Of a stretch of DNA of 64,000 bases, positions 34,854 to 45,534 are shown piece after piece. Where the stretch lies: the NCBI GenBank assembly GCA_026214975.1, contig CM047810.1, forward strand, positions 39,299,306-39,363,305, read 5' to 3'. The position numbers and the translations under genes are program-made. This DNA comes from Gentiana macrophylla (lineage: Eukaryota > Streptophyta > Magnoliopsida > Gentianales > Gentianaceae). Each line of letters begins with the position of its first letter. Within the stretch, counting starts at the first letter, position 1. Below the pieces are notes generated by a model, which saw nothing but the letters and a program-made list of their open reading frames with translations, was not told where the DNA came from and searched no databases.

Positions 34854-37009
34854 AGCTAAGCCTCTATTACTATTCCACCCACACATTGAGGGCAATGCTT
34901 CATTTCAAGTGAGGGTGGTATGCTTAGCTTCACTTTGTATTGAGTTACATGTTAGATAAGTTGTGTGCTTGGCACTCGCTTGTTTTTTAGTAAATTGCGC
35001 AAATTCTAAAAATTTCCAAGGTTTTGACATTGTTTCCATGCATTGAGACATGATGTTGAAAGGGTGAATGATGTAGATATACTAAATGCATGTAATTTAA
35101 TTCGTGATCTTGATGTGAAAATGGAACTTTGACACACGTCTAGCTTCTACTTTGTGAACTTTGGTGACTAGTGAAAGATTATAGTAGACATTGTTGATTC
35201 AGTTACGTACAACTTATATAATTAACTTCGAGGCGAAATAGAAAGGTTGTTATTAGTTGAGTAAGGAATGACGGTTATGGCGTTTCTTTGACCCCGATCG
35301 AGAGCCAAAAATCTAACCTTGTACATGTTCTCCATAGTTCCCCTCTAAGCCTTTGTAGGGTGGTTAGACCCCACCTGAATGTTAGCCATCCGTGTTACTA
35401 GCTCATTATTACCAACCCCATAGCTTTTATTGTGGTCTACATTACTTTTAACATCCCTCGAGTTGAGCTTAATTTAATTTGTACCACACTTGTGAATCCA
35501 AGTGTGGTGTGGTGAAGAAATGTATCAATTGATTGGTGCTGGTGGCTTTGAGTTTTTTCCGGAATGAGGAGGAGATCTTTGGTGTTGGTTTTTGGTATCT
35601 TTGAAAAATATTTGTAAAAAAAAATCAATAAAGATTGAGTGAAAGAAATGGAGATTTGAGTTTAACGTCAATTGTAAAGTTAGTTTCGGGGATACTTTGT
35701 GCGATACAGTGAAGAGGCATGACAAATGTTTATACGATGATGATGTTGTGTCTCTAGTGAAGGTTCAAGCTAACAAAGGGAAGAGCTTGTGTTTATGCAA
35801 TATGATATGAATCCAAGTCCAAGAATTTTGAAGTCGTTAAGTCCGTCATTTATGCTTGCGGACCATCGGAATAATATTATTTATTATGTCATATTTTATA
35901 GTATGTTACTACATGATAATAAATACTTTCTTAAGTATTATTAGCTAAGTATTAATGCTGAAAATCAAGGAGCATGGCGTCATTTGTTGGATAAAAGCAA
36001 GCTTGGAAGAAACTAGATACATTGACCTTGACAATTCAAGATACATTGCATTTTTTGGAAGCATGGAAGAACTTACCTTGGACTCCTCTCCCCACAAAAG
36101 TTGGCGCCACCTTTTGAAGTTTTTAAGAAGACTTTTTATCTTATTAATACTATTATTCATGTACTTAGTTTTTGCAAGTATCCTATAAATAGCCTACTAC
36201 TTGTAACATGTAATTCAGACTTTTATGATATAAAAATTATATTTTCTCACTTGGGAAAGTGTGTGTTGAAATCCTCTGGAAAGAGGTTTCTAAATCAGGA
36301 TTATCAAGGGCCTAAGCAACCCTTGTGGGTATCCATATACCAAGGTGCTTAGAAACGGGTTTTCTAAGTGTCAAGGTTTTATTCCAAGGTGCCTTCACAC
36401 AGGTTATAATTGTGTCGCGGAGCTTATTGATTCCAAGGTGCCTTCACCAGGTTGTGATTGTGTCGCGGAGCTTATTGATTCCAAAGTGCCTCCACACAGG
36501 TTGTGGTTGTGTCAAGGACCTATTCCAAATACCTCAAATCCACGATCCTCAGTATTCATTAGATCCGAAGCCTTCCTCCGGGTGGTTTCGCATCGCAATA
36601 TCTATGTGATTGAGCTCACTTGTGCTTTCTTTTCTTTACATCCAAATTTCCCTTTCGATTAGCCGCGTCCCTGGCCTAACGTTACAAGCTTTGAAGTCCT
36701 ACTAGACCTTACTTGATTTTGTGATGACCTTGATTAGTGGAGATGTTTATGACATATAAGCCTATGGTGTAACTATAATACTTCATGCATCCATAATCCG
36801 AACCGGTTAACTTTAGTAAACGGGGAAGAAGCTATGCACACACACATTCGGTTTTCATAACAAGGTAGGGATTGAGTTATATGCATTTGTTCCATTACTT
36901 CTTGATTACCCTTGAAATGTTGATATCCCCATGAATGCATGTTGACTCTTTGTTCTCTTTTTAATCGCTATTTTTCCTCGAGGGCGGAAAAAGGCTTAGT
37001 GGGGGTGGT
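34854..37009 (+). mobile_element. 3' internal region of the second gypsy element (Tat/Athila-like)
   Basis: It begins with acattgagggcaatgcttca and agtgagggtggtatgct, the kind of phrase found after the pol genes of plant Tat/Athila-type gypsy elements. It ends with the polypurine tract ttagtgggggtggt before the LTR at 37010. No gag, RT or integrase can be read. The middle (about 35880-36660) has a TATA-like tcctataaatag and could be a further inserted LTR, but I found no TSD. Confidence 0.6.
36386..36530. repeat. Three tandem copies of a 48-49-bp unit
   Basis: Copies start at 36386, 36435 and 36483. Each reads aaRgtgccttcacacaggtt, then a ggttgtg-type core, then gtgtcgcggagcttattgat (degraded in the third copy). 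The unit length is not a multiple of three in all copies, and there is no support for coding. Confidence 0.85.
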
Positions 37010-38233
37010 TGATGAGAGTCAACCTTGATATCACTTTACTCGTGTGTTTACCATGTTTAGAGTTCATTTAGCATGTTTATAGCACATTTCGGTTGATTTT
37101 AGTTCCATATTCACCATGCTACATTTTTCGAGGTCTAGGATGTCATAGTCCGAAAATCTCATATTTTTAGGTGAATTAGTGCATATTTCGGAGCTATCTT
37201 GTAGTGCGGGGATTGTACGTGGTGTTTTTAGTTGTGATGTGTAGGATTTTAGGTGGTTTCGATGGAAGGAGACGAGTCATAACTCGAGAACGAAGTTTAG
37301 CCAAAGCTCGGGGATGAAACGATGAGAAAACGAAGTTTTTGTGATTTTCTGGCAGAGGCCCACGCCTCTGAGCATAGGTGCACACCTATGCTCTATTTTT
37401 TTGTGCCCATTTTGTTCTCTGCTAGATTATGCTATTTTGATTCGAGGTCTAGGCCTATGGGCAGAGGTGCACACCTCTGACCCAAAATGGCATTTTTGTA
37501 ATTAGTTTAGGGCATCTTTTTGGGGGACTATATATATCTTTTCTCTCCACTTTTTACAGAAGGATCTTCTTCCCCAACTACTCTTAGCCTCCTTTAGTTT
37601 GATATTAGATTAGTTTTGGTGAAGAATATTTGTAACTTGGATCATTCCGAAGATTTCTTGACACAGGATCAACGGGCCTTTGTTCAAAGATTTGATTTTT
37701 CTTTATCTTAGTATGGGTAACTTTCTTTTCTTCTTATCTTTGATTTTTTTTTGCTTCTTGAGTGAGGTTTTCAATGCAAGTTGAGCGTCTCAAAGAGATT
37801 ATTCATGTTAGGTCAGTTAAATCCGGGAAGAGGACTGTTGAATCTAACATAGTGCGCTAGATTACGGTAGTGTTAAGTTAGCTATTTTCGGAGATTGCAC
37901 CCGTAAACATATCAAGAACATGCATGGTAGGTTGGTAGGTAACACTCACTTCCGGATATCTATTAGGGGGAGAAAGTAATTAGTTGGATCGTAACTTGGC
38001 TATATTCTTTAATATCGTTTATTTTACCCTTTTACACTTTGCAAAATAGTTGATAAAACCCGGTGATCGTAACAAATCACCTTCTTCCAAAGTTTGATTG
38101 AATTGAACTAAGAACAAAGCTGACTTCAGTACTTAACTAGATTCATCGTGGGATACGACCTTGCTATCCAACCTGTGGTACAATTGACCCGGTACACTGC
38201 CGGTGATTTTGGACACTACTAGAAAGGCCATCA
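37010..38233 (+). mobile_element. 3' LTR of the second gypsy element, about 1.22 kb
   Basis: It starts TGATGAGAGTC right after the polypurine tract and ends GGCCATCA, giving matching TGATG/CATCA ends. At 38234 the sequence switches to a TRIM element on the other strand. It contains a TATA-like ctatatatat at about 37530 and three similar hairpins at 37353-37480. The partial LTR at 29036-29660 is of the same family. Confidence 0.7.
37353..37479. repeat. Three short hairpins of the same layout in the gypsy LTR
   Basis: Perfect inverted repeats: cagaggc/gcctctg (37353-37370, 4-nt loop), gcataggtg/cacctatgc (37372-37391, 2-nt loop) and cagaggtg/cacctctg (37462-37479, 2-nt loop). The stems differ in sequence but each keeps full pairing. 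Confidence 0.7.
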
Positions 38234-38538
38234 GATATCACATTCATCCCCCATATAAGCAATTAGCGTCCTCACTAGAATTTGTCTCAGACTCGTCCCT
38301 ACCAGAGGACTTTAGAGGTGCCCGGCGCTCAGTTTCGTCTAGTAGTTGGCTCTGATACCAACTATAATGCCCCAGACCTTGGGTCTGTTGCGCTAAGTGA
38401 GCCATAAAGCATCGTCAACTGCTTAGACCCGTCGTCCTCTCTGGGCCTAAAAGGGCTAACCCGAGTTGATAAGAGATTTATGTCTCACACATATAAGAAG
38501 GTTGTGTGCTTCTCCCACATCCAATGTGGGATATCACA
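38234..38538 (-). mobile_element. TRIM (terminal-repeat retrotransposon in miniature), minus strand, one LTR nearly lost
   Basis: Reading the minus strand: an LTR of 171 bp starts TGTGATATCCCACATTGG at 38538 and ends GGTCTGGGGCA at 38368. After a 6-nt spacer comes a tRNA-iMet-type primer-binding site (ttggtatcagagcc, about 38361-38348). About 125 bp of interior follows, then a polypurine tract (tatgggggatgaa). The second LTR is present only as its first nine bases, TGTGATATC (38242-38234), before the gypsy LTR end at 38233. The size and lack of genes are those of a TRIM. A diverged piece of the same LTR lies at 15326-15400. Confidence 0.8.
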
Positions 38539-39060
38539 TATAGTAACATAATTATCATTCAATATACATAAATGGTCTGATCCGATTGAGTTTCAGGAAT
38601 TTCATTAAGTGGTTCTAATCTACAAGGACCACTTATCCATGACAATCTGCCAAAAGGTAGACCAACCACCTGTTGAGCCATTCCTCTTAAATCAACCCAC
38701 CCCACGCCCACTCCACCCTTCCCAACCTCAACATCCAACTTCTAATCCTCTTTTATCTCTCTCATTCATCATCATGCATCCATCGCTACTACGCTTATTA
38801 TGAAATCCCATCTATAGAATTTTATCGTGTGTCAATAACAATAATATTTTATTATATTCTGTTTGTTTAATTATATATTTCATTAGATCCATATAAGAAT
38901 ACACCTTGTTGATTTAAGGAAAAATAAAATAAAATAAAAATTGAGCCACTTTTGCTATGATAGAATTTCTCTATTCTTTCTCGATTCAAAAACTAACCAA
39001 AAAAATCCTAAACCAAATAACTACTCGAACCCCAGTTAGATTCAGGGATGCTACACTTTT
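38539..39060. other. Intergenic, no gene seen
   Basis: AT-rich and low in coding potential; an open frame at 38609-38803 is Pro/Ser/Leu low complexity. No repeats stand out. Confidence 0.4.
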
Positions 39061-39800
39061 TAGAAAACTAAAGCGCTAACGCGCAACGGCTTTCGCGCCC
39101 GTAACTTCGGGAGAAGGGGTGCCTCCTCACAAAGGGGGTCGTAAGCATCTCTTACGCGATCATCAGCAATGATAACATCATCACCTAGAATCGCATATCT
39201 TTTAAACCGTCGCCCAGGTCGGTGATCGTATCCCGAAACTTATAAAATATTAGAAAGTCTCGCAAACGGACTCTACTTGCCGAGGAGGAAAGAAAGGGTC
39301 GATGTAATTGACTCGCAAGATCCCTCAGGCGAGGGGTTTGCAATCACCTATGATCCTTTAGAATCCCCAATTGTTCAGAAAATCAGATCGGTTCTATTAA
39401 GGACAGGTCGGCCGACTGGCGAACAAGTATACTACTGTATTTCACCTTGAAAATAAAATATTGTAAAAATTAGACAAGGACGGTGTAGCGACGGATAATT
39501 CAAAATTAGAATAGGTCCTGGTGCTTTATCATATATAAATGTAGATGGAGAGGGGGGTCCTTCTTATCCCTAAGAATTGAGCGAACAAAGTTCACCTATA
39601 CGAGTTTGACTGTTTGAGAATAAGATATATGTCTACTGCCCAAAGATTCACCTTTCGATCGACTGTGCATCTTTTAAGACTAGTGATATAAGGCACGGGG
39701 AAGAAATGTTGGATTCCATTTTGAGAGAGTTAAAAAAGCACCGTTTCCAGCCCCCAAACTGTTAGAAAAACAAAAATCATTTCCTGGCTTCGTCGTTTAG
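39061..39800 (+). other. Probable organelle-derived insertion with a 23S rRNA match
   Basis: 39098-39141 (cgtaacttcgggagaagg, ggtgcctcctcacaaagggg) matches, from memory, a conserved part of plastid 23S rRNA. The surrounding 0.6-0.7 kb is less AT-rich than its neighbours and has the look of organellar intergenic or rDNA-flanking sequence, but I cannot name it. The rRNA match is only about 45 bp, so it is a fragment and not a functional rRNA gene. Plastid origin versus mitochondrial DNA that carries plastid-like rDNA cannot be separated here. Confidence 0.5.
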
Positions 39801-40790
39801 TGGTAACGAGTGGAGTGCATAAACCCCTCAAATGGACCGCACCTAAAATCCGGTCAAGTTATATTTGTTCAAGTTAAGAAATCATCATATATAAGGAGAT
39901 ACATCATGTATTTTAAAGTTGTTGTTACATGTGAAGGGTTAGGATTACTCCAACTCACACCTGCACACATCTCTTATATGTGATAGCGTGTGGGTAACTA
40001 ATCATAGCATTCACCTGATATAACTCTATAATCACTATATACCATAATTATTCTCAATCCAAAGGGTTGCGTATAAAATAAAGTAAAAGAGGAGGCGTTC
40101 ATGCCAAGCCATCTTCGCTAATGAACCGGTCTCCCTTTTGGTGGAAGTTTTATCAATCCTAGAATATAAATAAAGAAAAAAAAAAAAAGTTGAACTGCTC
40201 GCATAAATAAACTCAATTTTGTGTCTCTATCCATGTAAAGAGATATATCTATTTCCTTTTAGTGCATTTAACAAACTTGTTCGTCCAACCTCTAAACTTT
40301 TTTCTGGGTGTTTGTTTTCAATTTCCACCCAAACATCCCAAGTTCCTTCCTTTACACTACAGAAACCGTTCCTTTGTTTGTTTAATTGCTTCACTCATGA
40401 AGTAAATTTTATTAATAATTGTTTTCTGCATTTTCAATCTTCTGTGATCCCTAATCTTCTGGCCTTTCAACAAGTTGCTGGGATCATCATCTCTGCATTT
40501 TCCAAGTAAAAAACAAAAAAACTGCAGGTAAAGATTTGCATTTCTTTAATTTGTTTCTGATTCATTTGTTTTTTCTCAAGCCCCGGCGCAAGTAGGACAT
40601 ATTATAGGCAAAATAAATGGTTGGACTTGCAATAGACCGACCCGTTAAATTACCCCTGAATATATAGGCAAAAAGAGGACTTTTATCTCTTATTATTATG
40701 CGAATATATATATGTAATTATTAAACAGCGATGTTGTTGATTGGATCATTGTAGGAAAATTCGGAACGATTTGATCAGTAGCGGAAAAAA
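39801..40790 (+). other. Upstream region of the HVA22-like gene
   Basis: No gene. The last few hundred bases probably hold the promoter and 5' UTR of the gene starting at 40791. tctgcattttccaagtaaaa near 40493 and the region to 40790 could include a 5'-UTR intron (ctgcaggtaaag at 40524), but no firm TATA box or start site can be called. Confidence 0.35.
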
Positions 40791-40895
40791 ATGCTGGGAG
40801 AATTCATTACCAGAATTTTAGTGTATGTTGTTTTCTTTTTCTGATCTATGTTTTAATTCAGAGATTCATTCTTGACTATATATTCTGCCGTTTAC

Positions 40896-40927
<32 letters not shown>

Positions 40928-41613
40928 TTTTCGTTTTCAGTCCTTTCATTTTCCTTGTCTAATTTTCAGACTTCATTTTTTTTTTTTTTTTTTTATATTT
41001 AATCAACGGTGCAGATTGATTCTGGGATATGCATACCCAGCGTTTGTATGCTTTAAAACAGTAGAGAAGAAGAGAGTTGAATTGGAAGAACTCCGTTTCT
41101 GGTGTCAATACTGGTTAGTGGTGATCCATCATACAATAATCCTTTTTTTTTTTTTTTAAACGAAATATACACATTTATCCCAATGGACTCAAATCTTGGA
41201 TTAATCTTCTTATTAATGACTCACCGTTGGACCGATGTTTTTTTCATTTTCCGTTTCGCTACACTAAAAACATTGCACAGGCCCCCTCCTCCCTTGAGTT
41301 TCTAAAGGTCTCATACGCGAATTAATTAAAATAGGCCTCCGGAAGAAAACGGTTTTAAAAAGATAATTAATACAGGCTGCAAATAATAATAATAGACTAA
41401 TTAATTGAAGCAAAAATTTAGGGACTAAATTGTTATAATTCTGGAGGTGCCGGACTGGTACTACCGTTATCAACAAGTGAGATAAGAACGTGGTTGATAG
41501 CGGTGGATATATATGGGTGATGATGATGTATATTTTTTATTTATTTTTTTTTAGAATTGATGAAGTATTTTTAATTCTCCTATTCGCCTTTTATGACAAA
41601 GCACATTCGTCTC

Positions 41614-41648
<35 letters not shown>

Positions 41649-44458
41649 TAGAATATTGTGTACGTACAATTTCTCGTGATTTTCTGAGCTCCTGCTCCCA
41701 AGATTATTAAAATTTTAAACATACGGTTGATAACAGGGGGAAGTACTTTGAGTAGTTTAAGACCAATTAAGCGATTTCTTAAAGATTTCAAAGTTTACTT
41801 TTTTTTATTTTCTACATTTATTTATTTATTTATATAGAATTTGTGAAATTGTTAGGTAAGTAGTAGTACCATATCAACTTATTGTATGCATTGCTCAGTC
41901 AAGTTTTTTGCATTGAATAAAGTTAATTCTTTATCTGGTCAACAACTTAAATGAAGTTGTTATATATTGGAATATAATCTTTATTTTTCCTTTTTCTTTT
42001 TCTTTGTCTTTGTCTTTGCCTTTGGTTATCTCTTTATAAACTAAAAAATATAGCCCCAACTATGTCAAATAATTAGATACCGGTATACCCACTCTACTTT
42101 TATATAGTTGTACACAACAATGGCCTTGATTAAAATGGTTATTCAATAACGAATGACAAATCATATTCTTATAAATTTATTCCGGTTGTTCTCTTATTGG
42201 TAATATGATTAAATCGTGATCAATAATATAAAATTATATTATCATTTATTATGACACGAATGTTATGACAATAGTATTTTAGATTAAATATTAAAATAAA
42301 AAACCATAAGTCTCCACTTCTCCGCCCCTAAAGTTTTATGGATGATGTAAATTAAGCTATACTCGTTTCATTTCGGTTGGATTTAATTGCATTTTTTTAA
42401 AAATAATTATTTATAATAATAAAAATAAAAAAGAGAGAGACCAAAGCAATCAGTAAGTGAAGGCACGGGATTCTCATATATAACCACATTACAATCAGTA
42501 AAACTAAGGCACGGGATTCCCACATGTAATCATTCTCCCCCACAATTAGTACAATTGCTTTTGGGGTCCAAATGTTTGTAGGAATGCTAAATTTCTTGAA
42601 GAGAGTACGTACAACGTGTTGAAAAAGCCAGGACTGTTTTGATTTATTTAAAACAATATCAGTATGTTTTTAATGGTGAAATTGCTATTGTCTGAAAATC
42701 GAAATTGGTATGTTTTCATCGTATTAATCTTCATTTCATTTAATTTCAGGATACTAGTTGCTGCATTTACAGTGTTTGAGGGAATAGGTGACATTTCCAT
42801 GTCATGGTAAGCAATTTAATTGCCTGGGTTTATTAATTAATTAATAGCAATTTGATGACAATAGTGAATTTCCAATATGTGTCATTTTGAATAATTGTCA
42901 TAATTAATAAATAGGTTGCCTGTCTACGGGGAGTTGAAGTTGGCGGTATTCATCTATTTGTGGTACCCGAAAACAAAGGTAAAGCCCAAAAAATGCTATC
43001 CAAAACACATTAATTAATTAAGCATCTATTTTTAAACACATTAATTAATTAATTATAAAAATAAAATCGCGGTGTGCAGGGAACAGGCTATGTATATCAG
43101 AGCTTACTGAAGCCATACATGGCTAAGCATGAGACGGACGTTGACGTGAATTTGCAGGAATTTCAGACAAGAGCATGGGATTTGCTCATTTACTACTGGG
43201 AGAATTGCACGCAGCTCGGCCAAACCGCTATTTTCCAGACCTTTGATTACATTACTCACCAGATTATTAAGCCTAAACTTCCCAATTTGGAGTTTGAGGT
43301 AATTTTTTCTTTCTTAATTAATTTCACATATACATGATGAATCCCCTCTTAATTAATTGCCAATTTTTTTTTTCTTTAAAACCTTTTTTGTCTTGAAAAG
43401 TTATATTATTATGTTTACATTGTGTCACTCTTTAATTACATGTCATTAACTTTTCTATAAGGTAGCCTCGTTATGAGCAATGATTTATGAACGTATAACA
43501 ATACAATGTTATTTTATCCCCCTACTTCAAATTTATCCTTTATGGCGTTGTACATAGAAGACGAGTGTTGTTTTAGTAAGTTATACATTCCTAGACGTTG
43601 TATGCATGTATGTAGAAGACGAGTCTTTTAAGCAAGGTAAACATTTGTAGCTAGAAGCTAATCACGAAATAACATTATTAATGTATTATAACGATAAGTT
43701 TAGAAGACGGAATCTTGAAATTAGTTCCCTAATCCTCAATCCTTACGTGTAGAAGAATCGATGTTATCAAGGCCGTCATTGGGGTAGGTCCATCGAGCCA
43801 CGGCTTAGGGCTCCCAAAAATATACAAATTAAAGGCCTCCAATTGTATATGTATATGTACTGTATTTTAGGTCGTCTAATTTGGTTTTCTAACTTCACTT
43901 AAATAAAAAAATTCAACAAGATTGATAAATGTATTTCAATTAAGAAAATAACTAACAAGATTCTAATAAACAAAAAGATAAAGAAGGCTCAAAAAGTAAG
44001 TTCAAATGGCTTCCACGTCATTAATGGATTTTACTTTAAGATTACGTCTTATAAGGCTTCCCACAATCATACCATTATATATACACAACTGCAAGTAATT
44101 AAAGAGTAAACTATGAATGTTATTGATTATTATGGAAATGACAAGTATACCCATTGTTGTCGTTTAGTATAACACACAACTGCAATTAAAGTTAAGAGTA
44201 AACTAGGAATGTTAATGATTACTGTATTATGGAAATGACGAGTATACCCATTGTTGTCATATATGCTCCTTATTTGTTTTTGACGAATATTCCTTCCACC
44301 GATGTTTTCAGAAAACTGGGTATCATCATAAAGAAATATTGCCGCCGCCACGGCCGCCTAGCCCACCACGGTCGGGTTTCTTCAGACGGAAAAAGCAACC
44401 ATCGGAGAAAACAACGTGGCCCACTCCCCCGGCTTCACCGTCCCACAGACACCGGTGA
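40791..44458 (+). CDS. HVA22: HVA22-like protein (TB2/DP1/HVA22 family), six exons, 205 aa
   Basis: Exons: 40791-40822, 41015-41113, 42750-42806, 42915-42978, 43080-43298, 44312-44458 (TGA at 44456). All five introns are GT-AG, phases agree and the sum is 618 bp. The protein begins MLGEFITRIL and continues GYAYPAFVCFKTVEKK, RFWCQYWILVAAFTVFEG (about residues 40-57), LKLAVFIYLWYPKTKG and YMAKHETDVD. This is the TB2/DP1/HVA22 domain (about residues 5-105), whose hydrophobic segments form ER-membrane hairpins. Family members (REEP/Yop1 relatives) shape ER tubules; plant ones are often stress- or ABA-induced. Residues 158-205 are a basic, proline-rich tail (PPPRPPSPPRS), as in the longer HVA22 i/j/k-like members. 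Introns 2 (1.6 kb) and 5 (1.0 kb) are long. It looks intact. Confidence 0.92.
40900..40995. repeat. Poly-T tracts in intron 1
   Basis: Two T runs (about 40898-40919 and 40978-40994) lie in the 192-bp first intron, the second just upstream of the acceptor at 41014, where a pyrimidine tract is expected. Confidence 0.7.
41617..41646. repeat. (AT)n microsatellite in intron 2
   Basis: A run of about 15 AT units. It is a likely polymorphic marker and nothing more. Confidence 0.85.
42449..42530. repeat. Direct repeat of about 42 bp in intron 2
   Basis: caatcagtaagtgaaggcac followed by gggattctcatatataacca recurs as caatcagtaaaactaaggca and cgggattcccacatgtaatc from about 42491. It is a local duplication. 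Confidence 0.7.
44098..44265. repeat. Direct duplication near the 3' end of intron 5
   Basis: aagagtaaactatgaatgtt...ttatggaaatgacaagtata and cccattgttgtc (about 44102-44163) recurs as aagagtaaactaggaatgtt...acgagtatacccattgttgt (about 44192-44260). It lies 50 bp upstream of the last exon. Confidence 0.8.
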
Positions 44459-44987
44459 TCGAGCATCCATGCATCCAAATCCACCTTCTCGGAGGATATG
44501 ATATGATACACACACATTTCAACCGTTGGATTAATATTCCAATAGTTGCATACAAACCGATACCAAAGATCAACATCACAATGATTCAACTTAGTTGGCT
44601 CAACAAAAACTTAGGCTGGACATTCCTTTAATTTCCCCTTTTATCAAATATTGTTAGGAAAAAAAGTTGTACTTACAAATCTAACTATTCTTTTCTTTTC
44701 TTTTTGTATATATTTCAATATGTTTTTGTTTTTTGTTTTAGACTGTAAATTTATCTACTTTTAGTTGGGTTTTTTTCATAAGTTAGCAATTTAATTCGCA
44801 TGTATCCGGAAAAAATAATAATTATAAGTACAATGTAGCACTTGATCGCTCAAGCTTCTACAGCTCGGTGTCCGACCTAGAAAAAAAAAATTTGTTGGCG
44901 CACAAAATTTTTTTAACTGTAAGACTGACTATTTTCTTTGGCTCAGCAGGGTCCGCAGACCCGTTATGGTAAGTGTAAGTTAACATC
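44459..44987 (+). other. 3' UTR and intergenic DNA after the HVA22-like gene
   Basis: The first part presumably holds the 3' UTR; no single polyadenylation signal can be singled out in the AT-rich sequence. An open frame (44416-44631) overlapping the stop is in a shifted frame and has no support. Confidence 0.4.
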
Positions 44988-45155
44988 TGCTTCCTGTTTC
45001 AAACAATTAAGAAGTTCTTGATATTGTGAAACTACATATCTATATCTATAGAGAAAGATAGGAACTGATTATTGTGAAGAGTTATTTACTACTAACTAAC
45101 TTGTCACACTAGGTGTTTGATAAAGTTTTAAAGAACTTTCTATCCTATTATATTA

Positions 45156-45325
45156 GAGAGAAATTATGATGCAGTAGGTATTTGTGAGTTATGTCAAGTG
45201 GATGGATGTGATTAATCCTTACCTACTCTCTCACACATAGTAGTGGTGTGTATGGGTGATTTGGATGCATCACAGTCGTCCACTTGATACAACCCACAAA
45301 TAACTGTTGTACCATAACTCTTCTC
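45156..45325. mobile_element. 170-bp MULE-like MITE in the copia LTR
   Basis: A perfect 9-bp direct repeat ATTATATTA flanks it (45147-45155 and 45326-45334), the TSD length of Mutator-like elements. Its ends are long imperfect inverted repeats: gagagaaattatgatgcagt...tatttgtgagttatgtcaag against the complement of cttgatacaacccacaaata...accataactcttctc. The arms are about 55-60 bp and pair at roughly three of four positions. The AT-rich TSD could be partly coincidental. Confidence 0.7.
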
Positions 45326-45534
45326 ATTATATTACGATTGTTCCCTCAACTCTTCTTCACCTCAGATATGATCTTGTACTTCTTTGGAAGAGCAATTGAG
45401 CAACATGAGCATGAAGTTGCAGCTTAGTAGCATGAAGCTTGCTTTATACTTCAGTCTGTAATACACACCCTCATAATGAGAAGTATATATGTTCTTGATT
45501 GGAGGAGTCTAGTAACTTGTGAAAAATAGGTCCG

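Noticed and set aside
38368..38538. Cassandra TRIM with 5S rRNA in its LTR
   Set aside because: The LTR starts like many TRIMs (TGTGATATCCCACATTGG), but I could not find the 5S pol III box pattern in it.
39098..39141. Functional 23S rRNA gene
   Set aside because: The match is only about 45 bp; the flanks do not continue as rRNA.
40872..41159. A 95-codon plus-strand frame as its own gene
   Set aside because: It is HVA22 exon 2 (41015-41113) read through poly-T intron sequence on both sides.
43770..43860. Small transposon in HVA22 intron 5 (cggcttagggctccc words)
   Set aside because: The left part resembles plant repeat ends, but I found no second end or TSD.
44229..44631. Overlapping open frames at the end of the HVA22 gene, both strands
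   Set aside because: They are shifted-frame shadows of exon 6; the spliced frame K-T-G-Y-H-H...SHRHR ends at TGA 44456.
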